Of a stretch of 64,000 bases of DNA, positions 52,039 to 61,131 are shown piece by piece. Within the stretch, counting starts at the first letter, position 1. Each line of letters begins with the position of its first letter. The DNA lies in assembly GCA_024072375.1 (NCBI GenBank), contig CP099617.1, positions 3,045,001 to 3,109,000 on the forward strand. The letters run 5' to 3'. The notes below the pieces were generated by a model. The model did not search any database. It worked only from the letters and a program-made list of their open reading frames with translations, and had not been told where the DNA came from. Source of the stretch: Sphingomonadaceae bacterium OTU29LAMAA1 (GTDB lineage Bacteria; Pseudomonadota; Alphaproteobacteria; Sphingomonadales; Sphingomonadaceae). The translations under genes and the position numbers were made by a program.

Positions 52039-53373
52039 CTATCGAGCAGCGTGCAACGTCGGCGCGTGACTGGAAGGTGGCGCCTGGACCGGCAGGTTGC
52101 CGATGATCCGCGCCGCCATCGCGCGACCGTTGTCCGAGAACCACACCGCCGGGTCCTCCTGGCTCACCGCCTGATCGTCGCTCAGTCGGTCGCTGAGGAT
52201 CACATCCTCATAGTCGACGAAATGCGATCCGACGGTGGCGTAGAAGGCGCGCACGACTGGCAGGCGGTCGGCGTGCGCGGACGGCAAAACGATGGCGAGG
52301 CGGTTGGAGCGCAGGCGCAGCAGCTTGCCGGGTGGAAACACCGCGATGCTGCGCATGAACCGGAACAGCAGGTCCTGATCGAAATGCCCATCCAGACCGG
52401 CCATCTCGGTGATCGCATCGATCGGCGACATGCCTTTCTTGTATGGGCGGTCCGAGGTCATCGCATCATAGACGTCGCAGATCGCCGCCATTCTGGCAGC
52501 GGGCGTGATCTGGTCGCCGGAAAGCCCGAAGGGATAGCCCGAGCCATCGACCCGTTCGTGATGATGCAGGCAGATATCGAGCGCGACGGCGGGCAGGCCG
52601 GTTTCCGCCGACAGGATCGCGTGGCCGAGTTCGGGATGCAGGGCGATGTGCGCACGTTCCGCATCGGTCAGGGGGCCTACCTTTTGCAGGACGGCATCGT
52701 CGATCTGCAGCTTGCCGATATCGTGCAGCAGGCCTGCGATACCATAATCCTGCACCGCTTCCGGCGATGCTCCAATCTCCCGCGCCAGGCTGATGAGCAG
52801 CGCACAGACGGCAACGGAATGCGTGTAGGTGCCATCGTCCTTTGCCTTCAACCGGGTGACGCTGGCGAAGGCTGCGCTGTTCTGTTCGAGCGTATCGGCG
52901 ATGTCGCGGACGACGCCGATGATCTGGGGCGCCGCGATCTCCCGGCCCAGGCGGCAATCCTCGAACAGTGCCTTCACCACCTTCGTCGATCGCTGCGCCA
53001 GCGCCGCTGCCCGCGCCTTGTCGGCCTTGCCGAAAGCGGCCGGCGGGACGATGCGCCTTGGCGCGGGTCGCGGTGGCAGGGGCTTCGTCGGCACGGAAGA
53101 GATGTCGTGCCATCGCGAAGACGTTTTGGGGCCGATCGTGGCTACGGCCTGCCGCCTATCAAGTGCCTGGTCGCCGGCGATGACCGGGGTCAAACCGCGT
53201 GCGGGATCGATCACGATACTGGCGCGACTGTGTCGTATCTTCACCAGTTCGTCCTGCGTGGTGACGACGAAATTCGCGCGCCAGAACGGGTGGGACAGCC
53301 AGTTCCCTTCAAAGCCGCACACGTACATTCCCAGGCAGGCGTCTTCAGGCTTTACGATCATATGCAGGCCCAC
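52039..53373 (-). CDS. HD-GYP domain protein (probable c-di-GMP phosphodiesterase)
   Basis: A 444-residue cytoplasmic protein. The N-terminal DUF3391-like domain (about 1-130) begins MIVKPEDACLGMYVCGFEGN. The HD-GYP domain (about 180-350) has the metal-binding HDIGK (217-221), HPELGH, and HHHERVDGSGYP (270-281), the diagnostic HD-GYP loop. All catalytic residues appear present, so hydrolysis of cyclic di-GMP is likely, with an effect on motility or biofilm. The C-terminal 100 residues are less conserved. It is divergent from the sigma factor gene at 53719. Confidence 0.92.
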   Translation of the reverse strand: MGLHMIVKPEDACLGMYVCGFEGNWLSHPFWRANFVVTTQDELVKIRHSRASIVIDPARGLTPVIAGDQALDRRQAVATIGPKTSSRWHDISSVPTKPLPPRPAPRRIVPPAAFGKADKARAAALAQRSTKVVKALFEDCRLGREIAAPQIIGVVRDIADTLEQNSAAFASVTRLKAKDDGTYTHSVAVCALLISLAREIGASPEAVQDYGIAGLLHDIGKLQIDDAVLQKVGPLTDAERAHIALHPELGHAILSAETGLPAVALDICLHHHERVDGSGYPFGLSGDQITPAARMAAICDVYDAMTSDRPYKKGMSPIDAITEMAGLDGHFDQDLLFRFMRSIAVFPPGKLLRLRSNRLAIVLPSAHADRLPVVRAFYATVGSHFVDYEDVILSDRLSDDQAVSQEDPAVWFSDNGRAMAARIIGNLPVQAPPSSHAPTLHAAR

Positions 53374-53718
53374 TCAATTTCCTCGACCGGCACGCTTCCT
53401 GCCGGCTCATGAAACCGTTATGGACATAAATTGCTAACATAAGTTGCATCCAATGTGGCTTTTTTTCAAAGCTTTCTCCGATGATGAGGCGACCATGCTG
53501 CCTTGCTCCGGTATCGCTGCTCTTACGAAGACAGCGCCCACGCCTTCAGGTTTGCGTGAGAGTTTCAGCAAATCCATTCCGCCTGGATGAGCAGCGGGAA
53601 TACATTGCCAGAATGATCTGGCTCACCCGGTTACGGCGCCATAACTCCTTGTAACCGGGTGGGACTATAGAAGAGCTTATCCGTCGCAAAGTTTCACTAC
53701 AGTATATCGCCATGATCG
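53374..53718. other. Divergent gap between HD-GYP and sigma factor genes
   Basis: This 345-bp AT-richer stretch should contain both promoters. It holds a T-run (ggctttttttc near 53461) and the strong hairpin at 53624-53661, and no coding feature. Confidence 0.45.
53624..53661. repeat. Perfect 11-bp inverted repeat upstream of sigma factor
   Basis: CACCCGGTTAC (53624-53634) and GTAACCGGGTG (53651-53661) are exact reverse complements separated by 16 bp. The site lies 57 bp before the first possible sigma-factor start. It could be a regulator site (half-sites 27 bp centre to centre) or an RNA hairpin in the leader. No U-tract follows. Confidence 0.6.
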
Positions 53719-54363
53719 GTGTTACCGCGCCGGCGGTGGATGACGATCACTATCGTGTCGGAATCCCTGGCTAGCGTGACTGGCCGACGATATGGACGCC
53801 GAGGAGATCACCACAATTACGAAGGGCTGAGCAGGCGGGTGGCTGATTCGGGTAAGGTAAAGCCGACTGATCGACTCGCCGAGCTGGTACGCAATCATCG
53901 ATCGCTGCTGGCGCGTTTTTTCGCGCGTCATGCTCCGGATCAAAGCGAAGTGCCCGACCTCGTTCAGGATGTTTTCCTGAAGCTGAGCAAGTCCGTCGTT
54001 CCCGCAACCCTCGAAAGCCCCAAAGGATATGTGATTTCGGTCGCCCGGTCGGTGTTGATCGATCATCATCGGCGTCGCGGCGTACGGCACGTCTCCGATC
54101 ATGCCGATCTGGACGATATCGAATTGGAAAGCACAGAATTATCGGTAGACCGGGTGCTCGACAGCAAGGCCATGGCCGCGCGGATGGAAGAGGCGCTGCT
54201 CCAACTGCCGGAACGCACGCGGGACGTGTTCGCGTTGAAGACTCTGCGAGGAATGAAGATGGCCGAAGTCGCCCGGACGATGCAGATATCGCTGAGTTCG
54301 GTAGAGAAGCATCATGCGCGCGCGTTGAGCCATCTTGCCACCCGGCTCGCGGAGTTCCGTTGA
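53719..54363 (+). CDS. ECF sigma factor (FecI-like)
   Basis: Up to 214 residues from a GTG at 53719; an ATG at 53740 is equally possible, and family length would allow a start near 53755. Region 2 has LLARFFARHAPDQSEVPDLV, QDVFLKLSKS and GYVISVARSVLIDHHRRR. Region 4 has ALLQLPERTRDVFALKTLRG and MKMAEVARTMQISLSSVEKH. Its TGA shares one base with the ATG of the fecR-like gene. It should direct RNA polymerase to the receptor genes that follow when a substrate is sensed. Confidence 0.88.
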   Translation: MLPRRRWMTITIVSESLASVTGRRYGRRGDHHNYEGLSRRVADSGKVKPTDRLAELVRNHRSLLARFFARHAPDQSEVPDLVQDVFLKLSKSVVPATLESPKGYVISVARSVLIDHHRRRGVRHVSDHADLDDIELESTELSVDRVLDSKAMAARMEEALLQLPERTRDVFALKTLRGMKMAEVARTMQISLSSVEKHHARALSHLATRLAEFR

Positions 54364-55337
54364 TGACCCGGGAGCAACTGGAGCAAGCCGCGTGGTGGCA
54401 CGCCCGATTGAACGATGTGGCCGACGGCCCCGCCCGCGCGGCCGCGGATGCCGGATTCGGGGCGTGGTACAGCGCTGGCGACGCCCATCAGCAGGCCTAT
54501 GCCGCGATCGTCGAGGCAGACGGCATCGCCCGAGCCTGTTCCGCGGAACAGGTGTCGCAGGATCTGGGCGATGCCGCGCTTTGGCGTGCCGCCAACCGTC
54601 GCCGTCGTCGCCGTCACGTCGCGATCGCCGGACTGTGCGGTGCGATCGTGGTGATGCCCGTCGCGGCACTGACGATACGTCACTTCACGCAGCCGGCACC
54701 CGTAGTAGTCGCCGCACCGCCGCGCGTGTTCTCGACCGCAACAGGCGAGCGCAAAACGTTCGCCATCGACGCGCCTGTGGATGTGATGCTGGATACGGCG
54801 AGCCGGGTCACGGTCGAGGGAACGACGTTGACGATCCAGGGGCAAGCGTATGTCAGCACGACGGGCAAGCCGATCCGGCTAAGGGTTCCGGGTGGCGTCA
54901 TCCGGCTGCGGTCGGGCGGGCTGAATGTGAGGAAGACGGCAACCGGGGTCACGGTCTTTGCCGATGACGCCTCTCTGAACGCCGACTATGATCCGGACAC
55001 GGCGGCTTCCGTACGACTGCAACCCGGTCGTTTGCTGACGCTGGCGAACGATCGGGTGCGCATCACCGTGCCTGCGGATGCCGGGGCGATCGTCGGATGG
55101 CGCGATGGCTGGCTGTTGTTCGACGACGTTCCGCTCGCCCGCGCGGTCGCCGAGGTCAATCGCTATCGGCGGGTTCCGATCCGCATCTCGCCCGATGTAA
55201 GCGACTGGCGGATCAGCGGATCGTTCCGCGCAGACCAGAGCGCCAGCTTCCTCGACGCCGTCGCCAGTTCCCTGCCCGCGGCGCTCGTCCGACCGGGCGA
55301 TGCGCCGTCGATTTCGGTCCGTCACACAAAACACTAA
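54363..55337 (+). CDS. FecR-like anti-sigma factor / signal transducer
   Basis: A 324-residue inner-membrane regulator. The N-terminal cytoplasmic part (about 1-80) has AAWWHARLNDVADGPARAAA and HQQAYAAIVEAD. It is followed by an Arg stretch, a transmembrane segment near 85-105 (VAIAGLCGAIVVMPVAALTI), a periplasmic FecR domain (FSTATGERKTFAID, LDTASRVTVEG) and a C-terminal partner domain (DVPLARAVAEVNRYRRVPIR). It overlaps the sigma factor stop by one base. The receptor immediately downstream has the STN domain expected of its signalling partner. Confidence 0.88.
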   Translation: MTREQLEQAAWWHARLNDVADGPARAAADAGFGAWYSAGDAHQQAYAAIVEADGIARACSAEQVSQDLGDAALWRAANRRRRRRHVAIAGLCGAIVVMPVAALTIRHFTQPAPVVVAAPPRVFSTATGERKTFAIDAPVDVMLDTASRVTVEGTTLTIQGQAYVSTTGKPIRLRVPGGVIRLRSGGLNVRKTATGVTVFADDASLNADYDPDTAASVRLQPGRLLTLANDRVRITVPADAGAIVGWRDGWLLFDDVPLARAVAEVNRYRRVPIRISPDVSDWRISGSFRADQSASFLDAVASSLPAALVRPGDAPSISVRHTKH

Positions 55338-55419
55338 AATAAGTTAGTCCTACTATTACGGGTTTCAGCGCCCGCCACGTCTTCACTCATACTCGGCTCG
55401 GCACAGATCGGAGCGGAGC

Positions 55420-58290
55420 ATGGGAGCAGGGAGGGTGACGCGCCTGATGGGCAAGCTGCTGGGCATGACGGGTCTACTGACGGTCGCGGCCGTCGATAAG
55501 GCAACGGCCCAGCGTGCGTCGCAGGCCTTGCCGCAGCCGTCCTCACGCGTCCGGCAGCTTCCGCGGTTGCTCCGCATTCCGCAAACGAACCTGGTCGATG
55601 CCTTGCGGACGTTCTCGCGCCAGACCGGGCGCTCGGTCGGCTTTGCCCCGAAACTGGTTCGCAACAAGCTGGGAACGGCACTCGACGGCCGGTTCGATCC
55701 CGATCTGGGCCTTGCCCGCCTGCTGACGGGCACCGGGCTGACATTCCGGGCGATCGACGGGGGCTATGTGCTGGCCGCGGCGTCCGCGGACAGGCCGGTG
55801 CCGATCGTCGCACGCGCGCTGGTCGCGCACAACGACACCGTCGATATCGTCATTGTCGGGACGCGCCTCGACCAGGGCGAGGCGACCGAGGTCAAGCGCC
55901 GGTCGCTGCAATCGGTCAGCGGCCTCAGCGACGCAGACATTCGCAAGGTCGCCGACACGTCGCTGGCCGACGTGTTGCGGCGCGTCCCAGGGGTGCAATC
56001 GTCCGTGCGTGCCGCGGGCGCTCTGATCACGGTCAGGGGTCTGAGCCAGACGGAATATCGTCTCAACGGCCGCAATCTGACGAGCACGTTGTTCCGCGGC
56101 TTCGACATCGCGGCCCTGCCATCCGACATCGTCTCCAGCATCGATGTCTACAAGACGCCATCTGCCAGCCAGATCGAGGGCGGGATCGGCGGCGTTGTCG
56201 ATTTCCACACGCGTCGCCCGTTCGACGCCGCGACGCCGGAGGCGACGGCGACCGTCAAGGGCGTGTACGGCGATCTGGACGGCCGGGTCCGCCCCTATGT
56301 TTCGGGACATGTCAGCGGGCGGTGGACAACGAGCGCGGGCGAGATCGGTCTGTTGATCGGTGCCAGCCACCAGTCCCAGGATGTCGCGGGCGACATCTTC
56401 CGCATCGACACCAACGCGTTGCGGCCGATCGAAACCGGTCAAATCGTCGATGCGCCGGTCGACGCGATCAAGCGATATCTCCGCGGCACGAAGACCCTGG
56501 ATGCAGTCTATGCGTCGGCGCAATGGCGACCGGCGACGACATTCGAGATCACCGGCGACGTTCTCTACAATCGCAGCACGCTGGACTTCACGACGACATC
56601 GCTGCTGGCGTCGCTGGTTGATGGCGTGGCGAGCGGCCCCTTCGATCTGCATCCCGATACGATGGCGGTGCGGAGCGGCCGCTGGACTGCAGTGCCGCTG
56701 GAGTCGAGTACGACCTATGGGCAAGGTTATTTCGAAACCCGCCAATATGGCCTGAGCGGGCGCTACGAACACGGTCCGCTCAGCCTGCTGGTCAATGTTG
56801 CGAACACGGCGACCCGCTTTCGATATCGCGCGCCCACCGCCACGCTGGGCGCCTCGGCGCCGCAGCTCGACTATGGCATCGATCGCGACCTGCCGCGATT
56901 CACGGTGTCGGGTATCGATCCGACCGCGACCGACACCTGGCGCCTCGCCGCCTACAGCGAATTCGATGTTGGTGACAATAATCGGGAAACGAACGTTCGG
57001 CTGGACGGCGTCCACGCGTTCGACGGGACGATGAAGGCGCTGAAATTCGGCGGACGCTTCGCCCGGCGGAACGTCGATCGTAATTCAGGCCTGACGCTGG
57101 CGGACGTATCCGGCGGTACGGTTACGATGGCCGGCGACAATTTCACCGGGACCGGGCTCGATCGATTGTTCACGTCGGCCTATCCGCAGGCGCAGTGGAT
57201 CGCCCCCACCAGGCAGGCACTTGCGGTCGAACGGCTGGGCACATTGCGCAGCGTGTTCGGGCTTCAGTCCGGCGCGCCAGCGTTCGATCCCGAATCGGGC
57301 TTTCGGGCGCGGGAGACGATCACCAACGCCTATGTCGAGGCGACCTTCGGCATGGCTGCGGGAGGCATGCCGATCGATGGCAATGCGGGGCTTCGCTATG
57401 CCGCCACGCATCTGTCGATCGGCAGCCCACCGATGGTGTCGGGCGCCATCCGGGACTTCGATCGCTCGTATGACCATTGGTTACCCAGCATCAACCTGCG
57501 GGCGGAGCTCGATCGCCGCCTTTATTTGCGTCTGGCGTGGTCGCGGCAGATCACGCGCCCGTCGTTCACGCTGCTGTCGCCGACTGTAATACTCGACTTC
57601 GTGAATGCCGTCGGAGACGCCGGTAATCCGCGCCTCGATGCACTGCGCGCATCGCAATATGACGCGGCGCTGGAATGGTATTCCGCCAACGGCGGCAACG
57701 TGTACGCCGCAGCCTTCTACAAGCAGGTGCAGGGCTTCATTCGCACGCAGGCGGCAGCGGAGCAGATCGACGGACGATCATTCCTCATCAGCCGGCCCGT
57801 GAACTTGGATAGCGGCTGGATCGGCGGCGTCGAGCTTGGTTTTACGCAAGCCTTGCGCTTCATGCCCGGGCTGCTGGCCGGACTGGGATTACAGGCGGGC
57901 TATACCCGCATCGGCAGCTTCACGCAGGACAATGGCGCAGGCTTTCGCGTGCCGCTGGAGCAGATGTCGCGCCACAATCACATGATCGGCGTGACTTACG
58001 ATCGCGCTGGCGTTTCGGCCGGCGTGACCTGGATCTGGCGCAGTCGCATCGTGGAGCTGTCGCGCGGCGATGCGCTCGGCCGGCCACTTTTCCGCAACCC
58101 TTACGGGCAGCTGGACGCCACCTTCGCCGTGCCCGTGACGGCGCGGATCAGCCTGACCGCGAGCGCACTCAACGTGCTGCAACGACGGACGCAGGAGTAT
58201 TTCCAGGATCGCCGGTTCATCAATCAGACGTTCGACGAAAGCCGACGATTTTTCGTCGGTGCCAGCGTCGGGTTGGGAAAGCGACGATGA
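55420..58290 (+). CDS. TonB-dependent receptor with STN domain (transducer)
   Basis: A 956-residue outer-membrane receptor. It has an N-terminal signal (about 1-30) and an STN domain (about 50-120; QTNLVDALRTFSRQTGRSVG). The plug has VLRRVPGVQSSVRAAGALIT and RGLSQTEYRLNGRNL, followed by VYKTPSASQIEGGIGGVVDF, typical of the Xanthomonas/Caulobacter carbohydrate-type family. The barrel ends in RRFFVGASVGLGKRR rather than the usual terminal Phe. The ATG at 55420 has GGAGCGGAGC upstream. Together with the sigma/FecR genes it forms a complete cell-surface signalling unit. It is related to the next receptor at 58402. Confidence 0.92.
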   Translation: MGAGRVTRLMGKLLGMTGLLTVAAVDKATAQRASQALPQPSSRVRQLPRLLRIPQTNLVDALRTFSRQTGRSVGFAPKLVRNKLGTALDGRFDPDLGLARLLTGTGLTFRAIDGGYVLAAASADRPVPIVARALVAHNDTVDIVIVGTRLDQGEATEVKRRSLQSVSGLSDADIRKVADTSLADVLRRVPGVQSSVRAAGALITVRGLSQTEYRLNGRNLTSTLFRGFDIAALPSDIVSSIDVYKTPSASQIEGGIGGVVDFHTRRPFDAATPEATATVKGVYGDLDGRVRPYVSGHVSGRWTTSAGEIGLLIGASHQSQDVAGDIFRIDTNALRPIETGQIVDAPVDAIKRYLRGTKTLDAVYASAQWRPATTFEITGDVLYNRSTLDFTTTSLLASLVDGVASGPFDLHPDTMAVRSGRWTAVPLESSTTYGQGYFETRQYGLSGRYEHGPLSLLVNVANTATRFRYRAPTATLGASAPQLDYGIDRDLPRFTVSGIDPTATDTWRLAAYSEFDVGDNNRETNVRLDGVHAFDGTMKALKFGGRFARRNVDRNSGLTLADVSGGTVTMAGDNFTGTGLDRLFTSAYPQAQWIAPTRQALAVERLGTLRSVFGLQSGAPAFDPESGFRARETITNAYVEATFGMAAGGMPIDGNAGLRYAATHLSIGSPPMVSGAIRDFDRSYDHWLPSINLRAELDRRLYLRLAWSRQITRPSFTLLSPTVILDFVNAVGDAGNPRLDALRASQYDAALEWYSANGGNVYAAAFYKQVQGFIRTQAAAEQIDGRSFLISRPVNLDSGWIGGVELGFTQALRFMPGLLAGLGLQAGYTRIGSFTQDNGAGFRVPLEQMSRHNHMIGVTYDRAGVSAGVTWIWRSRIVELSRGDALGRPLFRNPYGQLDATFAVPVTARISLTASALNVLQRRTQEYFQDRRFINQTFDESRRFFVGASVGLGKRR

Positions 58291-58401
58291 CCGCCATGCG
58301 CCATGATCGCGAGCCACATCCTGCCTGAGCGGCGGGGGGGGGCGATCACCGCCAGATACGAAGAACATAACACGATGCGCAGCATCGAAGGGGAGGGCTT
58401 T

Positions 58402-61074
58402 ATGAAAACGAATCGCTATAATCACTGGCTTTACAATGGCCTGATGATGTCCGCCGCCGGTCTGGCCGCTATCGGCAGCGCGCAGGCGCAAACGACCGGC
58501 GCGGAGAAGAAGGACGAGCCGGTCGCACAGAGCGAACCGGCGGTTCCCGCGGAATCGGACGTCGCGGATATCGTCGTCACCGGCCAGCGACTGGGCTTCA
58601 GCACGACCAGCCAGATCAAGCGCGATGCGCCACAGTCCGTCAGCGTGCTGACGACGAGCGACCTGCGCAACATTCCCGATACCATTCTGATCGACATCGT
58701 CCGGCGTGTACCGGGCATGCAGGTGTCACAGGGCGGCGGCGGCGGCATCGTATCGATCCGCGGTCTCAGCCAGACGGAAAATCGCCTGAACGGCCGCAAT
58801 TTTCCGAGCGGTATCGGTCGTAATTTCGATATCGCCACCCTTCCCGGTGATCTGGTGTCCGGCGTCGCGGTCTACAAGACGCCGACGGCCGATCAGATCG
58901 AGGGCGGCATCGCCGGCATCGTCGACTTCCGCAGCCGCCGTCCGTTCGACTTCGACGGGTTCGCCGCATCCGCTACGGTCAAGGGCGTTCATACCAATCT
59001 GGACGGCAAGATCGATCCGATCGTGTCGGGCTATGCGTCCAATCGCTGGGATACCGGCATGGGCGACATCGGCATCCTGGTCGGCGGCAGTTTCCAGCGG
59101 CAGCGCAATGCGCTCGATCTGCTGACCACCAACGGCAACAGGCTCCAGACCGGCCCGGGCGGCACCAACATCGATGCGCCCACATCGGTCTACAAGCGAT
59201 ACTTCTTCAATAACAAGGAGCTGGCGACGGGGTACGGTTCGCTGCAGTGGCGGCCGAACGATGCGCTCGAAATGGTGGTCGACGTGTTGTACAATAGCAC
59301 GTCGAACGTCGGCGGTTTGCAGAACCTCAGCGTCGCGCTGACGCAGCCGACCCGCGATCCGGTAACCGGGGTCACCCCGGCGGGTGCAACGGCAACGGGA
59401 CCGTTCAGCCTCTATCCCAACAGCAACATCTTCCGTTCCGGCAACTATCGCGACGTACCGATCGAGTCGGGGCTCGACCTGTTCGGTGGCAAGCTGGCTG
59501 CGTTCCAGGCAGGCTATAACGCCACGTACAAGCAGGAGGCTGCAACGATCAGCTTCGATGCGGCCTATACCCGTTCCACGTTCAGGGGGCCGGGCGGCGG
59601 CATTGCGATGACCTCCACTGCGCCGACCGTGGCATATAACGCCGACGTGACATATCCGTCCTTCGTGATCGGTGGTGTCGATCAGGCCAACCAGAACAGC
59701 TACAAGTTCTCGAACTTCTTCGAGTACATCAACCGTGACGAGAGCGACGACATCGCGCTGCGGCTCGACGGCAAGTACGATTTCGACGGAACGCTGCGCA
59801 ATATTCAGGTCGGTCTGCGCTACGACAGCCGGACCATCGGTCACAGCGGCGGTTCGCGCAACGGACTTGTCCCGGCAACGATCGGCAGCGTGGCATCAAG
59901 CCAGCTGAGCGAATTGACCGCCAACGACCTGTACGACAACACCCCGGTCACCCAGCGTCAATGGGCCAGTTTCGGCCCACGTGTGCTGACACGCTATGTC
60001 GACCGGACCCGTGGTTTCTTCGGAGTCAGCGGAGACGTTCCCGACAGCCCTGCATCGGCATACAGCGGCAAGGAAAAGGTGATCTCCGCTTACGGCATGG
60101 CATCGTTCGCGGTGCCGATCCTGGGCATTCCGGTGGACGGCAACGTCGGCCTTCGCGTGACGCAGACCGATTTCACGCTGAACGGCACGCAGGCGAACAC
60201 CACGCTGATCGGCGGTGTGCCGACGACCACGCTGGTGCCGCAGACGTCCGGCAGCAACTACGTCAACGTCCTGCCCAGCGCCAACATGCGCCTGACGCTG
60301 GCCCAAAATCTGTTCCTGCGTCTCAGCTATTCCAAGCAGGTATCGCGGCCCGGATTCGCGCAGCTGGCCCCGGTAACCACGCTCAACTTCCAGGATCGTA
60401 TCGGCTCGTCGGGCAATCCCAACCTGAAGCCGCTGCGCGCCGATCAGCTGGATGCGTCGCTGGAATATTATTTCGGATCGGACAACAGCGTCTACGCCGC
60501 CGGCTTCTACAAGGACGTGAGCGGCTTTATCCGGAACGAGACGATCGGCACCGCGGTCGCAGGCTTTCAGGTTACCCGACCGGCCAACGCGATCGATGGA
60601 TACGTGGCTGGCGCGGAAGTCGGCTACCGGCAAAGCTTCAGCTTCCTGCCGGGACCGTTGTCGGGCCTCGGCGTGCAGGGAAGCTATACATATGTCGATG
60701 GCTCCAGGTCGCCGAACGACGCCGGTTACATCGTGCCGTACGAGCAGATCACGCGGCACAATTACCAATTGTCCGGCACCTATCGGAAGTACGGGATCAG
60801 CGCGAACGTCAACTGGGTCTGGCGCAGCCTGCTGCTGGAAGCGACCAGCAACGATCCGCGCGGCCGGCCTGATTACCGGACGCCGTTCGGCCAGCTCGAT
60901 GCCAACCTGACCTATGCATTGACCCCGCGGGTCAACCTGATCGTCAGCGGCGTCAACCTGACGCAGTCGCTGATCCGCCGTTCGTTCGAGGACGACCGCT
61001 TCTTCGCGCAGGATGCTCTGGAGAACCGCCGCATCTACGCCGGCTTCCAGATCAAGCTGGGCGGCGGCCTCTAA
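58402..61074 (+). CDS. TonB-dependent receptor (Xanth-Caul type), no STN domain
   Basis: An 890-residue receptor with a Sec signal (MKTNRYNHWLYN start, cut near GSAQAQ), TonB-box region DIVVTGQRLGF, plug with IVRRVPGMQVSQGGGGGIVS and RGLSQTENRLNGRNFPSGIG, and a barrel ending FQIKLGGGL. The ATG at 58402 follows GGGGAGGG by 4 nt; earlier ATGs lack a ribosome site. It shares most plug motifs with the preceding receptor but has no STN, so it is probably the bulk importer while its partner senses. A strong hairpin follows its stop. Confidence 0.92.
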   Translation: MKTNRYNHWLYNGLMMSAAGLAAIGSAQAQTTGAEKKDEPVAQSEPAVPAESDVADIVVTGQRLGFSTTSQIKRDAPQSVSVLTTSDLRNIPDTILIDIVRRVPGMQVSQGGGGGIVSIRGLSQTENRLNGRNFPSGIGRNFDIATLPGDLVSGVAVYKTPTADQIEGGIAGIVDFRSRRPFDFDGFAASATVKGVHTNLDGKIDPIVSGYASNRWDTGMGDIGILVGGSFQRQRNALDLLTTNGNRLQTGPGGTNIDAPTSVYKRYFFNNKELATGYGSLQWRPNDALEMVVDVLYNSTSNVGGLQNLSVALTQPTRDPVTGVTPAGATATGPFSLYPNSNIFRSGNYRDVPIESGLDLFGGKLAAFQAGYNATYKQEAATISFDAAYTRSTFRGPGGGIAMTSTAPTVAYNADVTYPSFVIGGVDQANQNSYKFSNFFEYINRDESDDIALRLDGKYDFDGTLRNIQVGLRYDSRTIGHSGGSRNGLVPATIGSVASSQLSELTANDLYDNTPVTQRQWASFGPRVLTRYVDRTRGFFGVSGDVPDSPASAYSGKEKVISAYGMASFAVPILGIPVDGNVGLRVTQTDFTLNGTQANTTLIGGVPTTTLVPQTSGSNYVNVLPSANMRLTLAQNLFLRLSYSKQVSRPGFAQLAPVTTLNFQDRIGSSGNPNLKPLRADQLDASLEYYFGSDNSVYAAGFYKDVSGFIRNETIGTAVAGFQVTRPANAIDGYVAGAEVGYRQSFSFLPGPLSGLGVQGSYTYVDGSRSPNDAGYIVPYEQITRHNYQLSGTYRKYGISANVNWVWRSLLLEATSNDPRGRPDYRTPFGQLDANLTYALTPRVNLIVSGVNLTQSLIRRSFEDDRFFAQDALENRRIYAGFQIKLGGGL

Positions 61075-61081
61075 CCGCCGG

Positions 61082-61111
61082 GGCCACCCGGTCGTTCGCG
61101 TCCGGGTGGCC
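61082..61111 (+). terminator. Strong hairpin after second TonB receptor
   Basis: GGCCACCCGG (61082-61091) and CCGGGTGGCC (61102-61111) pair perfectly over 10 bp with a 10-nt loop, 7 nt past the receptor stop. Only a weak atttg follows. It may reduce transcription into the glycosidase gene or protect the receptor mRNA 3' end. Confidence 0.6.
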
Positions 61112-61131
61112 ATTTGAAGGACTAGACAGGA

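Noticed and set aside
50660..52144. ThuA protein extended to about 494 residues by the upstream open frame
   Set aside because: The extension runs across the decayed rtcR remnant, lacks protein character, and the signal peptide with its ribosome site begins at 51451.
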